DNA of 64,000 bases from Clitopilus passeckerianus (taxonomy: Eukaryota > Basidiomycota > Agaricomycetes > Agaricales > Entolomataceae): contig CALYLX010000112.1 of NCBI GenBank assembly GCA_944990035.1, positions 868,001-932,000 on the forward strand, written 5' to 3'. Positions 1-12,166 of this stretch are shown here, piece after piece; positions within the stretch are counted from its first letter, which is position 1, and each line of letters begins with the position of its first letter. The position numbers were made by a program, and so were the translations under genes. The notes under the pieces are model-generated. The model saw nothing but the letters and a program-made list of their open reading frames with translations. It did no database searches and was not told the DNA's origin.

Positions 1-1769
1 GTTGGACTGAGTATCAGATCGAAGATTGGGGCCGACATCAACCAGTATGCCCTGCTGTTTGCAGCTATTCGGCGTGGAACCTTGGACGAGCCAAATCCGG
101 TTGTAAACTTGATTGGTGGTCAAGTTTAATGAGAAAAACGAATTCAGGGAGGGAACCAAGTCGACGATATTCTGTGCCAGCGGATCACACCGGCCTCCTT
201 GTTGCGAAGTACAAGTGCACGTCGCGTCTAGAGGAGGGAAGGTGTTAGCCAAATGTTTGAGCGGACATATGTGTAGAACGCACTCAAGTTGCACGATGCG
301 CCCACCAGATCCCCAGCGCAAGATGGTTGATTCTTCTTCTTCCCTACTACAACGCCGACAACGATTGCTACGACAGCCAGAATGACAGCTATACCAACAC
401 CAATTAGGATAATTTTCCTGCGTTTATTCGGAGGAGTATCCCTGTTGCTAATAGGGGTTTCCCGATTCCTGGACATAGCGAAACTAGGCTGGGGTGTACT
501 CCTTGATTCATATCCGGACTGATAAGTACCACTCGTCGCTTCGTGCAGTATTGTGTCGTCGTCAAACTGCGAATGATCCTTGTTTGCGGCGTAATACGAC
601 TGTAGGCTATGGTGGGGATGATAGCCTTTTTCTAGCAAGCCGTGGAGTGCCCCCGCGCGGTTGACCAAATCCGGTAGGGGTTGGCTCTCGTCTTCTCTCC
701 GGTGTTGAACCTCCGCTGTAATGGGGATGTGTGGAATAAGTGGCACTGGAGGTAGTGGTTTCGCTCTCCTCCAGCCTATCACTCGCTGAACGGAGCGATG
801 GGAAGATATCTTGGATATGAATGAGGATACTGCACTTTTAGTGGAGTGCACCGAGTCCCGGTTTTGATAATTTGAGGATGGGATCTTACGGTTTCGGGGT
901 ATGGGAAGGCTGGGGGGAACCAAGGGTTCACTACTAGACACATGTTGCAAAGGGTTGCTTGGTCCGGGAGAGATATTACGGAGAACAGCCTGGGCCATGC
1001 CAACAGGTTGAGGTGATAAATCCGCTCTAACGATAGAGAGTTGGTCTCTCTGAGAGTAGATCGTCTCAGAGTCGCCGTCACCATACATCGCCAATGGGTC
1101 GGGAGACTCAGGGATGGGAACAAATGAATTCGGTGGTGGTCTGCCTCCTTGCGGCCTAACGACAACAGCCCTCGATGTAGACGCTACATTTCGGCTTGCT
1201 ACTGTCGACGCCAGAGGTGGATATGTCATCTCGGAAAAGCCGCTGATAGCAGAGCTGCCGTTGGAAAGGCGTCTGCCTTTCTTCTTGGCGCTCTCTTGCA
1301 AAAGATTGGTGATAAAGGAGGTGGACAGGAGCTTATCCTCGGTGGCATCCATACCGATACTGGATGCACCATCGTGCCAATCGTACGGCGAAATTGGGTT
1401 GGCTCGTGACGTCGAGGATTGGGCAGGAGATGCTGGGGTGGTGGAGGAAGTCGATACTTGGCTGCTTTGAACCTTCTGCTGTAGGGGGCCTGGTATCGGC
1501 AAGGGTTTCCTGCGGGCGACACGGAGGGGTGAGGCTGGTACTGTCCTTATCGGTGAACCACTTGCAATGGGGCCGAAATCCGTGTGTATTGGAGTGGTAG
1601 GAATGGAGACAGGAGGTGTGGGGAATTGAGAGAGGACCATGGATTCACCACCATTACTGATGGTGCTGTCAGCGAATCCTGAGGCATTTGTATCTTGCGA
1701 AGGGGCGGAAACATGTCTTGTTCCCCGTCCAGTAGATATCGGAGGCGCTAGCTGCCTAGTTGGATTCAT
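1..1769 (-). CDS. Single-pass membrane protein with Ser/Pro-rich cytoplasmic side and Cys-rich ectodomain (3' end outside window)
   Basis: Function not recognised. Exon 1 (284..1769) encodes a long Ser/Pro/Thr-rich, low-complexity N-terminal region. A strong transmembrane helix follows at about residues 453-476 (Ile/Val/Gly-rich) and is followed by KKK. The reading is spliced (GTGCG donor, CTAG acceptor) into 1..227, where a Cys-rich domain begins (CTCTSQQGGRC, then a PLAQNIVDLVPSLN stretch and further Cys). It stays open to the left edge, so the C-terminus is missing. No signal peptide is seen; the layout suggests a type III membrane protein with its Cys-rich part outside. This looks like a conserved fungal membrane protein family of unknown role, possibly a surface sensor (inference). 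The start is the first ATG of the long ORF. Confidence 0.7.
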
Positions 1770-2394
1770 TCCGGACTAGTGGTGCGGTGCCGTCGTATAT
1801 GAACTCGGCGGCAGTAGTTGAAAGAGTGTCGAAGAGAGCGCGAGCGTGATAATCTGGCAGTGCTTTATTGCATTAATCTTGAGCAGCGAGCCAGTCGACC
1901 TCAATACACAACCAAAAGAGCAGCCCTAAGCTTGAAAGAGTGAAAGCTGGACCGTTTACCAGCTGTTGGCGACGAGCAAGGGTGTGAACGGCCTTGACAA
2001 CCTAGGGAATCAGGGTATACGGCTACATATCAATTCAATTTGTATCATTCCCATCTTTTCTGTTCCTGATGCATCACCATTTCCCGTCAGATGCGGGTGG
2101 GCGGCTGCACCCTCAAAAGGGTCGCACAGCTTGTTCGGGACCCGTTTTCAGCATTCGAGGCACAAAAAAGAGCAGGATATATTTTCCTACAACATGAAGG
2201 TCGAAGAGAGAGGGCATGAACAGGAGAATTGAAATCACCCGGTAGTCAACGTAAGGTCAATAAGGAAAAACAAACATCTGAACATACAAATCGTGAAACT
2301 TGACTAGGAACGTAAATGTCAGGATATAAGTAACGGCATGCTGATCGATGGGCTATGAAGCGAAAAGTACTGTCTTTATGGATGTTTCAACGTT
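1770..2394. other. Intergenic region, no gene seen
   Basis: Lies between the start of the membrane-protein gene and the stop of Rac1, both on the minus strand. It should hold the promoter of the former and the 3' UTR of the latter. The 88-codon plus-strand ORF inside it shows no recognisable protein. No tRNA or repeat was seen. Confidence 0.5.
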
Positions 2395-3360
2395 TCATGC
2401 AATGATGCATTTGCTGCCTTTGGGCTTCTTCTGTGGTGGGGGAGGATTCACTGAAATGCGGAGTTAACAGATAAATACTGGAGATACCGTGACTGCAGTG
2501 CACTTACAAACAGCTCTAATCGCTTCATCGAATACTGTCTTCAAACCTTTCTGGGTCAATGCCGAGCACTCTAGGTACTTGACAGCGCCGATATCCTTGC
2601 ACATAGCGAGACCTTGAGAGTACTGGATGGGTGCCATACGGCTAGAACGGAAAACAGGGTCAGCATTTCCTGAAGCTCAAATTGACCGTGATTTACCGAT
2701 CGCGAAGCTTCTCAATGGTGGCAGGGTCTTCACGCAGATCAAGTTTCGTGCCTACCAACAAGATAGAAGTTGAAGGCGCGTGGTGAGAAATCTCTGGATA
2801 CCACTGTTGTGCATTAGCCACGTCATTATTTCTTGGAGATGTGAATCGGCGTACCTTCGTCCGAACGTTCTCATAGCTTGGAGGACTGACAAGCGAGAAA
2901 CAAATCAGGAACACATCGGTTTGGGGGTAGGACAGCGGGCGAAGGCGGTCGTAGTCCTCCTGGCCGGCTGTATCCCATAGACCGAGCGAGATTGTTTTGC
3001 CATCCACCATAACATTTGCTGAGTAGTTATCGAAAACTAATGACAGCGTCAATGAAAAGCCGTCGCCATGAGACCTAATTTGAACACACCCGTTGGAATG
3101 TACTCTCCCTAACAATCAGAGTCAGTAAGATGGGCTTCTAAACACGAAAAAAGTCGATGCGCTCACAGGGAAGGCGTTTGTAGTGTACGATATAAGGAGG
3201 CATGTCTACACCAGCATGTTAGTATTCGGCTGAATAGAAGCATTCCGTGGGTACCCCACCTTTCCAACCGCACCGTCTCCAACAACGACGCCTGGAGATG
3301 ACGGCGAGTGAGCTCTTTTCTCCAACGCTAGGCGGTGGGCTTACACTTTATAGCCTGCAT
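2395..3360 (-). CDS. RAC1: Rho-family small GTPase Rac1
   Basis: Exons, minus strand: 3345..3360, 3260..3291, 3167..3205, 3090..3108, 2855..3036, 2697..2803, 2508..2641, 2395..2450, giving 194 residues, the usual length. Seen: P-loop GDGAVGKT (10-17), switch I with [40 protein letters not shown] and [22 protein letters not shown]. The VMVDG and LGLWDTAGQ context and the Q-rather-than-S choices match Rac better than Cdc42. The C-terminus has a short Lys-rich stretch (KKPKGSK) and the CAAX box CIIA. Family knowledge: Rac controls polarised growth, actin and NADPH oxidase in fungi and acts at the plasma membrane through its prenylated tail. X = Ala in the CAAX box is unusual (see findings). Confidence 0.95.
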
Positions 3361-3909
3361 TAGGATGAAAAAAGTAGTTCTAGAGGAGGTGTCGGAGAAT
3401 ATGGATCGTAACGTTGATTTCGTGTCGTTTATCGTTCAGAAACAGCGCACAGCGGTCTAGACAATGAAGCAGATTCCGTGCGTGGGACTTGCAGGTGGAT
3501 CCTTCGACGCAAAAAAGACTCAAACTGAGTTGACCAAGGGAGCCCAAGGGACAGAGAGGAAAGTAGGGTGATATGTTGGAGGCAGGGGAATCAAAATGGG
3601 TGTTGCAACTCTGCAATTTCCAAATCTGATTAAAGTCTCACGCTTCTGCTGACTATCAATCATGTACAAAGCCTTTGACTGCGATTTACTAGTACGACTA
3701 CGTTAAATTCAGAAAACTAACAACACAAGGAGAAACAGGCGTAGAATAAATATAGTAAAAAGATGGAGGATGGCAAGATCTTGGGAAAACATAGGGAGAA
3801 AAGCAAGACATACAAGACACATAACAATGTGTACACAGGAAAGAGCTGACGACTAATAGTACAAAAGAAGAGGACCACGGAATGAAGAGGCGCAAAGAGA
3901 GGGGTGGTT
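3361..3909. other. Intergenic region: Rac1 promoter and 3' side of the zinc-finger gene
   Basis: 549 bp with no convincing coding region. Short minus-strand ORFs at 3380..3929 are low-complexity, show no splice continuity with neighbours and look like chance ORFs in AT-rich sequence. Confidence 0.5.
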
Positions 3910-5806
3910 CTACGCAGGCGAGGACTCAAGTGCTAGGCGCCTTCTCTTGCGAACTGGGAGCTCTTCATCTTCTGTGCGACGGGAGTCGGGGTTCCCCCGA
4001 CATGGGCTGGATAGGAACATGGCGACTTCGGCCTCGTCCTCTTCCGCAGAGGACATGTCTAGATCACCAGTTAAATCCTCGTCGCCACCCACACTGGATT
4101 TATCATCAGCCAATCTGAAGGGTTCCAGAAGACCAATTCCAAGCCCGATGCGAGTCTCCTGTGAGCTACTTCTCACGACAGGGCTTTCAGCACCATTGAG
4201 AATGGCAGGTGAAGCAAGACGGTCTGAAGGACCAGCGTAGATAAGATGGCCAAAAGGTTTCCATGGAGAAAACGTCGAGGTGAACGGATCGTTGCCAGTT
4301 GGATCGCCCTTCGACGCCAACGGGGTCAATCGAAAGTCGGATAACCATTCATTCGCTGATGGACGGGCGTCTGTAGCACTGATAGGAGAGGATTGCAGAG
4401 ATGACGCGTCTCGAGTGCGTTTTTGAGACTTCACAGGCGTCTGTTTCGATGCTGATGACTTCGAGAGCTTCTCGAGACTTTCAGGGGTCTCTAGCTCAAA
4501 GACAGATTTCTTGATGAGAGATCCGAAGATGCGCGGAGTTACTACTGGTGAGTCACCCCATCGAGGGCTCGCACTTGTGGAAGGTTTACTGATCGGACTG
4601 CTGAAGTCACGGATCAACATGCTTAACGACAGCTCACGAGAACGTGAGTGCAGCGGGTGGCTCGGGCTTGGGTAGCGCCATGGTTGATCGGATGGAAGAG
4701 GTGGTGGGGAATGTCTGAAGGCAGGTGTTTGTAATGGATCGTAAGGAGAAGGTGGAACTGTTGGTGCCGCAGGTGGTGGAGATTCAATATTCTCCTCAGT
4801 AGTCACGCTACCTTGAGAGCTGGTTGGAGCTTCTAGCGAACGAGGGGTGAGAGGTGGACTGGGTGGCGGAAGGTGTGACCGAGAAAGGGGATGATGGCGA
4901 GTGCTTGACTCTGATGGATCCTCTGCGTTGGAATCGCTGGACTTCAGCGGATTTTGCCTGGATTTGGTGGTAGTTATATCGCTGCTCGACAAAAGCGATC
5001 GGAATTTAGATTTGAGTGAGTCATTTTGAAATTCTGTTTGAGGCTCAATCTTTATACTGATAAGGTTATCGTGTGAAAGATTGCCAGCTTTTGGTACGAC
5101 GTGACGATTTTCCTCTGCAAAACGGAGCCAATCAACGGCGAGCAATCATTTTCTGGGGGGACTGCTTACTATTTGAACCGCGCCCACGGGGACGATCATT
5201 TCCGTCGCGTCGATTTGACATGGCAATTTTATGTTTCTCGAAGACATGTCGACGCCACATACTCTTAGCGTTGACTCCAGCGTACGTGCGACGGCAGAAG
5301 GTGCACCTAAGCCGAGGCTCTTCACCTTCTGGCCATCCTTCAGTGCCTCTGTCTTTGAGATCTTTTTTCTTTGCGGGACACCAGCCCCGCGGAGGCTCAA
5401 GATGGGGCGGGTAAGTAATAGCATTGGCATTAGTATTGTCGGGAAACTTGTAGTCGTTTGGGTCTAAAAACCACTCCGGATTGTTGGCCATAAGCTGATA
5501 GGAGAGGCCCTCTGGGTGTTGATGGGAATTAGGGAAAACGGTGAAGGGCGGGTGTATGAATACGACATTTGGATCGGTGGGCTGCGGGTCCATTCCAGGT
5601 GGTGGTAGGTGAGCGTCCGCTAGACGATGGCGGGCAGATGTGCCGCTTGAAGAAGACGCCGATGCCTGTGGTGCATACGGGCGTGGGCGAAATGAGGTGG
5701 CAGCTGGGGTAAAAAAGCTGCTGATATCTTGTGAAGATAGACGCCTTTTCAAAGGCTTGAGAACTGTAATAGACGGTGCAGTCGACGAGCTGGGATCCGC
5801 TTGCAT
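3910..5806 (-). CDS. C2H2-like zinc-finger nuclear protein of unknown function
   Basis: Two exons, 5170..5806 and 3910..5114 (intron GTAAGC...TTGCAG), giving 613 residues. The N-terminal third has a Ser/Pro-rich region. It is followed by a single finger, LRCTFCRRTY...WRRHVFEKHKI (about residues 168-196), with C-x2-C and H-x4-H spacing. Directly after it come basic residues (NRRDGND, PRGRGSN) and, across the splice, a KENRHVVPK stretch. The rest is Ser/Pro-rich and disordered, ending in an acidic patch (GGDEDLTGDLD) and a basic KRRR cluster. Such a layout fits a nuclear DNA- or RNA-binding regulator (inference). I do not recognise a named orthologue. It is divergent from SPB1 across 382 bp. 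Confidence 0.8.
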
Positions 5807-6188
5807 AGAGGGAGACGCTAATTAGCTGGCGGCAGTGCAGAGGCAAAAGGCGACGGTGACTCTGTTGACACCAATTCAGTCGGAGTTTACACGATATAAC
5901 GCGTTCAGCACGTGGTCGCGTCACGCGTGGCAACCACAATATGGGCGCCGATAAATTTTCGGATGGAAGAACTTGGGCGTTAGATAATACAAGGCCTTTC
6001 AAAGATACAAATGAGCATTTTCTTGCGCGATTCTCGAAGTCGGCGTGCCGTACGAATATTGACAGGACCCGAGGCGGAGAGTCGGCAGTTTCCCCAGATG
6101 GGTGTTTGTCAGCGCCCTCTGAGGCAAATACGATCAAGAATTTTGCGGAAACCTCTTTTAGTAGAATCCAAATCTACAGGCCGCAAGT
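5807..6188. promoter_or_regulatory. Divergent promoter region between zinc-finger gene and SPB1
   Basis: 382 bp between the two start codons. No protein reading is supported; the plus-strand ORFs that cross it (5941 onward) end up out of frame with SPB1. No canonical TATA box is obvious. Confidence 0.5.
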
Positions 6189-9100
6189 ATGGGGAAGGCT
6201 CAGAAGAAGACAGGAAAGGGCCGCCTTGACAAGTACTATAAGCTTGCAAAGTAAGCCTCCAAAGATTATGGTCTTACCACCTTTCTAACTGCTTTGAACA
6301 GAGAACAGGGCTACCGAGCTCGTTCCGCTTTCAAGTTGATTCAACTAAACAAAAAATATGCCTTCCTAGAGAACGCAAGATGTACCATTGATCTTTGTGC
6401 TGCCCCGGGAGGCTGGCTGCAGGTAGCAAGCAAGTACATGCCAGTGAACAGCGTCATCGTTGGTGAGTACTTTTCGATTATAAACCCTGACCAGGCTCTA
6501 ACTCTGGGCAGGCGTCGACTTGGTTCCAATCAAGCCAATCCCTCGTGTCGTGACATTTGCCGCCGATATAACAACGCCAAAATGCCGCACTCTCATTAGA
6601 AGTGAACTCAAGGACTGGAAGGCTGATGTTGTTCTCCATGATGGTGCACCAAATGTCGGAACTGCCTGGATCCAAGATGCCTACACCCAATCTGAACTTG
6701 TGCTCATGAGTCTGAAACTTGCGGTCGAGTTCCTTACAAAAGGTGGTACCTTTGTTACGAAGGTCTTCCGAAGTACCGACTACAATAACCTCATCTGGGT
6801 TTTCAATCAACTCTTTGGTAAGGTTGAAGCGACAAAGCCTCCCTCATCGAGGTGCGTGCCTACCATTGAGACCATCAGATTCCGTTTAATAGCTGTGGGT
6901 TAGAAATGTCTCTGCCGAGATCTTCGTAGTTTGTCGTGATTTCCTGGCGCCAAAACACATCGATCCCAGATTCCTCGACCCCAGACATGTATTCAAAGAG
7001 ATCTCTTCAATAATAACGACGCAAACGGAGGAGGGCACTTCCATCGCACCTAACGCGCAGGCCAACGTATTTCAACCGGAGAAAAAGCGCAGACATCGCG
7101 ACGGTTATGCGGATGGCGATTACACCCTATTCCATACGATAAATGCGGCAGACTTCATTCGGAGTATGGACCCAGTCAATCTCCTTGGGTCAGGGAACAA
7201 AATCTCGTTTATCACCGATGAAGAAAAGGGGTACGATAAATGACTTTATTGTCATTACAACCCGCCTCTGATTCTCGTCTAGGTGGTTGAAGTTGCCTAT
7301 AACCTCAGCCGATGTGAAGGCAAACTGTGACGATCTCAAAGTCTTAGGCAAGGGTGACTTCAAAACCCTGATTAGATGGCGTTTGGCTCTGCGCCAGGAG
7401 GTAAGGGTAAACACATTATGTGGAGTGGCAGGGCTAACAAAATATCCGACTGAAGCTGGGACTAGATAATAAAGTCACGGAAACAGAAGATCTTGTGGAA
7501 GTTGCCGAAGTCGAGGAACAGGTCGATGAGGAACAGCAAATTACCGAGGAGGTCAGTTATATGGTTTACTGGCCTCGAACAACCATTAAATTGTTTGTAG
7601 CTTGAGAGGTTGAACTCTGAAGCCGCTGCACGGGCGAAACGGGACCGGCGCAAGGCGAATGAGATACGGACCAGGACTATCCAACGGATGCAGTTACAAA
7701 TGACTGCCCCACTTGATATTGGTCTGGAACAGGCGGACATGTCTCTCGGTGGTCAAGACGACATATTTACCCTCGACGACAGCAATGTGAAGCGGGTGGC
7801 AAAATCGAGGAGGGCTCTTGAGACATCGACTATGGAAGATGCAATGGCCGAATCTGACTCCGATGGTGCAGAAGGAGAGGATGACGAGGATGACGAGATC
7901 CTGAATTCAGATGAGGAGAGGGAACGGCGAGCTGAGGCACTCGAAGCCGAAATGGATGGTTTGTACGATGCTTACCAGGAAAGGTTACGAGAGAGGGATG
8001 CCAAGTTCAAGGCCAAGCAAGCGAGAGAGAAAAACCCAGAAAGAGAGGAGTGGCATGGAATTGGGAACAAGGACGATGATGACGATTCGAGCGACGGGGA
8101 GGGCGGATGGCGGGATGGGGTTGACGATAGCTCATTTGATGATACCTCAGATGAAGGTGATGAGGACGAGGAGGAGGTGCCTCACGGAGGGAAGAAGCGA
8201 CGACTTCCGCCTACCGGAGATACCCCAAAAACAAAACGTTCGCGGACCGATGGCCACAAGACGGCTGCTCAGGCAGTCAGTCAAACTGCGAAGGTGTGGT
8301 TCAGCCAGGACGTCTTTGCCGGGGTCGATGGTCTAGATGACGCAGGGCAAAGCGATGAGGATGAAGATGTTTGTGAGTCGGACCCAGAAACAGATATAGT
8401 GTGTCCCCTCCACCCGTCAATTTTGTCGTCCCGTTAATTCCCCTTATCAGGACATGGAAGAGTATGAGACAGATGAAGACGACTTCGAGATCGTACCCCA
8501 GGATGCGGAAGCTGATGCCGACATGTGGGACGTGGACGATGAGGATGAAAATGCTGTGAAACGAGCAAAACTAAAAGGTTTGGGTATGTCGCATCGGTTT
8601 CAAAAGTCCAACTCATCTCTTTTTAGCGCTCTCCCTCGACACTCCAGAGGCAGTCACTCTAGCGCAGCAGCTGGTGAACCGCCAAACGACGAAGACCCAC
8701 CTCATAAATGAAGGCTTCAACCGTTACTCGTTGAACGCGAAGGACGGACTACCATCCTGGTTCCTCGACGATGAGTCGAAGCACTACAAGCCGAACATCC
8801 CTGTCACCAAAGAAGCAATGGCAATTCTTCGCCAAAAGCAGCGTGCACTTGACGCCCGACCGATTAAGAAGGTTGCTGAAGCCAAAGCGCGCAAGAAATT
8901 TAAGGCCCATCAACAACTGGAGAAGGCGCTTAAGAAAGCTGAGGGTGTTAACTCTACGGCTGACATGTCCGAACGCGAGAAAGCTCAGCAGATAGAAAAA
9001 CTCATGAGTAAGGGGAGATCCAAGGCTAGGCAGAAAAAGAAGGAGATCAGTGTCGTTGTTGCCAAAGGCTCTCATAAGGGTATCCAGGGGCGGCCGAAAG

Positions 9101-9255
9101 GCGTGAAGGGAAGGTATGTTATGGTGGACGCGCGTATGAGGAAAGAGGTGTGTTTCCCGTTTTCTTTTCCATATCCCCTAAGACTCATCCCACGAATCCA
9201 GGTTCGAGCAAAGAAGCGCGCTGAAAAAGCAAACAAAAAGCGGCGAAAGGCGTGA
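6189..9255 (+). CDS. SPB1: AdoMet-dependent rRNA 2'-O-methyltransferase SPB1
   Basis: Ten exons: 6189..6250, 6302..6462, 6512..6851, 6904..7230, 7283..7400, 7456..7551, 7601..8398, 8451..8577, 8627..9147, 9202..9255, giving 867 residues. The start is fixed by the conserved [21 protein letters not shown]. The N-terminal FtsJ domain has [12 protein letters not shown], the SAM-binding [14 protein letters not shown], the [10 protein letters not shown] segment and [11 protein letters not shown] (K-D-K-E type active site). The middle and C-terminal parts (acidic DDDDD/EEE stretches, then Lys-rich helices ending [14 protein letters not shown]) match the Spb1 C-terminal domain. Family role: methylates the 25S rRNA A-loop in nucleolar pre-60S particles. 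No frame defect. Confidence 0.95.
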
Positions 9256-9323
9256 TGTATTAATATCTGGATGCATTATATGAATTCTATAAACTAGAAT
9301 AGATGGCGTCAGAATTTTGGTTT

Positions 9324-12071
9324 CTAAAATAATTCCTTGTCTTCAACGTCCTGTAGGGGGCCCCTTGATACGGGTGGGCTGCTGAGCGAATCCACGGTTG
9401 AGAGGAGGGATCGCCACGATATCTCAGAGGCAGGACCAGTATAAGAGACCTACAAAATACTTCAGCTATAGGCTTGAATACCAGCGAGGAGACTTACATG
9501 ACATAATTTCTGTGTTTGGCCACTTCCGAGATCCAGCACATTTTCTACGACGGTGGAAACGTTGTCATCGGCACCCTCAATCGGTTGGCTTTCTTGTCGG
9601 ATGTTATATGACGCGTCAAGTCCATATGTTAAGCCGCGTTGTTTTATGACAAGGGGAGGTTCAGGGCGGGGTAGGCCATCTATGGTCAAGCTAGCGATGA
9701 GTAGGTCAGGAAGCTGTCTTCTAGTCGTTTGATGCAGGACATACTGTGCTCGTAGTTGTTCAAAATACTCATGAAGTTCGTTGGGCCATTCATCCTGCGC
9801 TAGCACAGATGAGTTGGTGAAGGTAAAACGGACGTCCATTGTCCTAAAGAAAGGTCAGGTTGAACCGGATTAAGAGTTGGCATGGACAAACCTTGAAGGC
9901 ATAGATAAGTTTATATCGAGTGCTGCCCCCAATTTGCACTCCGGATCCATGCTAATCTGGTGGGATGATGGCGCCGGTGAGCTAGGCTGGCCAGAGCCCA
10001 TTGTTCCGTCGTCCAATTCAGATTGAGCTGCTTCGGAGCTAGCCTCTTTCAATGGTGAGGTAGTTGCAGCGTTCAGTGCGACACTGAACCTCATGAAAGG
10101 CCTTGTACTGCTAGATTGGGCCTTCGTGTCAGATTTAGAAACTGCACGATATACAAGTCTGTGGGACATCTGCGGGTGGGTTATGGAGCTCCCAGAAAGC
10201 TTAGCTGGCAGGCTAATGAAGGAATTGGATATCATTCTTGATCCGTGTTGGGCTATGCGTACTCTCGTACCTAGGTATAAATAGCTGCCTTTCCGGGTGG
10301 TCCGCAAGGAATTTCATCACAGCTTGAGGAGCCTGGGAACCCAGCAGCGGTGGCAAAAGTGATGGCAATTGACTGTCCCCAATGATCACTGTATGCCCGA
10401 AACTGGAGAGTCATTGGTCATTGTCTAAAGCGGATTAATGGTTGCCACATACGAAGCTGTTACGTCAGTTGCGAAATGCTGATGCTGAGAGACCGTCTCA
10501 TAAGCACGCTCAAGCACGTCACACAAACGGTCTTCAGATCTACAAACTAATGAGATATACCAGACAATGAATGGAGGATGCTACTAACCCTGTGGCTCCA
10601 CTGACAGGCTGGCTCTCGTTCAGCGGTCCCTGTGAAGAGTCGAACATTGTACCGAACATGCGCTCTACTGTCCGTAGACGGAAGACATTGGGCGAACGTA
10701 CAGAGGCGGGCAGAGGCTGTGGAGAGTAAAAGGGATAGAAGGCAAAACTGCCTTGTTGAGTGGCCTCGTGCTCGGACTCTAATATTCCTTTGCCACTCGC
10801 ACTGCTGCCTGAGAAATCGACAAAGGCAGAGTGACATTCGTTTGCCTGCTGATATTCCGGTCAAAAGACACTTGAGGGGAGGGGCATAGCAAATACCGAA
10901 AACGTTGCTTGAAGCATTAATTTCTTGGCGTAATGAGCTGACTGGGGGGAACTAGATCTGAAATGAAGTTTAAGCTAGTGCTTGGTTAGCATTCCTGTTG
11001 AGACCTGAAGCAAGCGACGCACGACGCCATCAGCCGGACTCTCTACGAACACGCCAGAACTCCTCGAAATGCGTTGAAGCGTGGTCCCATCGATGACCAC
11101 TTTAAGAGGCAGAGCGAAATCCTCCTCACCAATGTCCTAGGAAATGTCAATAGAAAGAAAGGTATTCATTGACCTAGAACAACTTACCTTTTTAATTGCC
11201 TCAACATGATCCGTGAGCTTTTGAACGGACGCCTTGACCCCCTCTACCTTCAAGGCTAGTGGATATGGAGAGAATGATACATGGACGTTATACTGGGAGG
11301 ACAGTGCAAGAAGATCGCTCCCGTCTAGATGGTGTCAAATGGAAATAAATTCAGGTGAAATCAATGTAAGACATACCTTTTCCCAGCATGAGGAAGGCCT
11401 GCTGCACATCAAGTGGAAATGCTGGCAAGGGACTAAATACTTACCCTGGAGCAAATCAACAAATGACACCTACATTTGAAGACAATATCCGTCCATTCCT
11501 TTCGTTTTTTCCGAATATCCGCAACCGATGGCCACCCCCATTGCTTTTCAACGATTGTTGCCACATAATGCCACTTGGTACGCTTGCCTTTTGGAGGATC
11601 AATGTGGTACAGAGAAACGAACTGTCGGAATTGCTGCAGACTAAACGTCCGCAACAGCGACTCAATCAGCTCTGCATATTGCTTTTCGTATTTGGGGGTG
11701 TCTGGTGCCGCATGCCCGGGTGGCTTGTAGCGTTCAATGTCTGCCAATGTGACCTCTCGGCTCCCAGAATCGATTTGCTGGAGGAACTCTTCGGCTTTGG
11801 ATGCACCAAGCGGATTCCTAGTTGTTTCCTTCTCTGTCTCTGCATTTAAGGCCCCCCCTTCGTTCTGTTCCTTTTCCTTCTGTGATGATCTAGAGCGCTT
11901 CTTTGCTTTCGTCGCATAGTGCCTATAGCTGGCACAGTGCCTTGACGAGAGTACCGGTCGTGCAGCAAAGTAGAACGTAGCTCGCGAACCATGGCTTGAC
12001 GCAGAGCTTATGCCTCCAATGAATAGTCTTGAGCTAGCATAGCACAGAGAGCGACGAGAGAGAGGCAACAT
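9324..12071 (-). CDS. SLS1: SLS1-like mitochondrial inner-membrane-bound gene-expression regulator
   Basis: Eleven exons, minus strand: 11474..12071, 11377..11421, 11188..11324, 11005..11136, 10897..10941, 10589..10848, 10453..10539, 10271..10402, 9892..10212, 9498..9843, 9324..9449, giving 742 residues, in line with the family. The N-terminus is Arg/Ser-rich and reads as a mitochondrial presequence (MLPLSRRSLCYASSRLF, later RHYATKAKKRSR). Then comes the family core: AEEFLQQIDSGSREVTLADIERYKP, ELIESLLRTFSLQQFRQF, KWHYVATIVEKQWGWP and LSSQYNVHVSFSP. Sls1 links transcription, membrane insertion and translation of mtDNA-encoded subunits at the inner membrane. The start codon lies only 65 bp from a transposon inserted upstream, so its promoter has been split. 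Assignment rests on motif memory, not a search. Confidence 0.85.
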
Positions 12072-12128
12072 GCACCAACTGGACCGTCCAACGGTCTCTT
12101 GACTTCTGAAAACGCGAGTAACTCGTAT

Positions 12129-12136
12129 ACGAATTT
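12129..12136. repeat. Target-site duplication, left copy (ACGAATTT)
   Basis: The 8-bp word ACGAATTT directly abuts the left terminal inverted repeat and is repeated exactly at 18068..18075, directly abutting the right one. Eight-bp duplications are known for hAT, P-like and KDZ-type cut-and-paste elements. Confidence 0.9.
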
Positions 12137-12166
12137 GGCACTTTAACTATAGTTGGGGGTTCGCGA
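12137..12166 (+). repeat. Left terminal inverted repeat of the transposon
   Basis: Starts GGCACTTTAACTAT and runs to CGCGA. Over 30 bp it matches the reverse complement of 18038..18067 with four mismatches (positions 15, 17, 24, 25), all transitions. AT-rich subterminal DNA with repeated ATTAATTAATT follows inward. Confidence 0.9.

Noticed and set aside
2395..3360. Cdc42 instead of Rac1
   Set aside because: [34 protein letters not shown] and the C-terminal part match Rac residues better.
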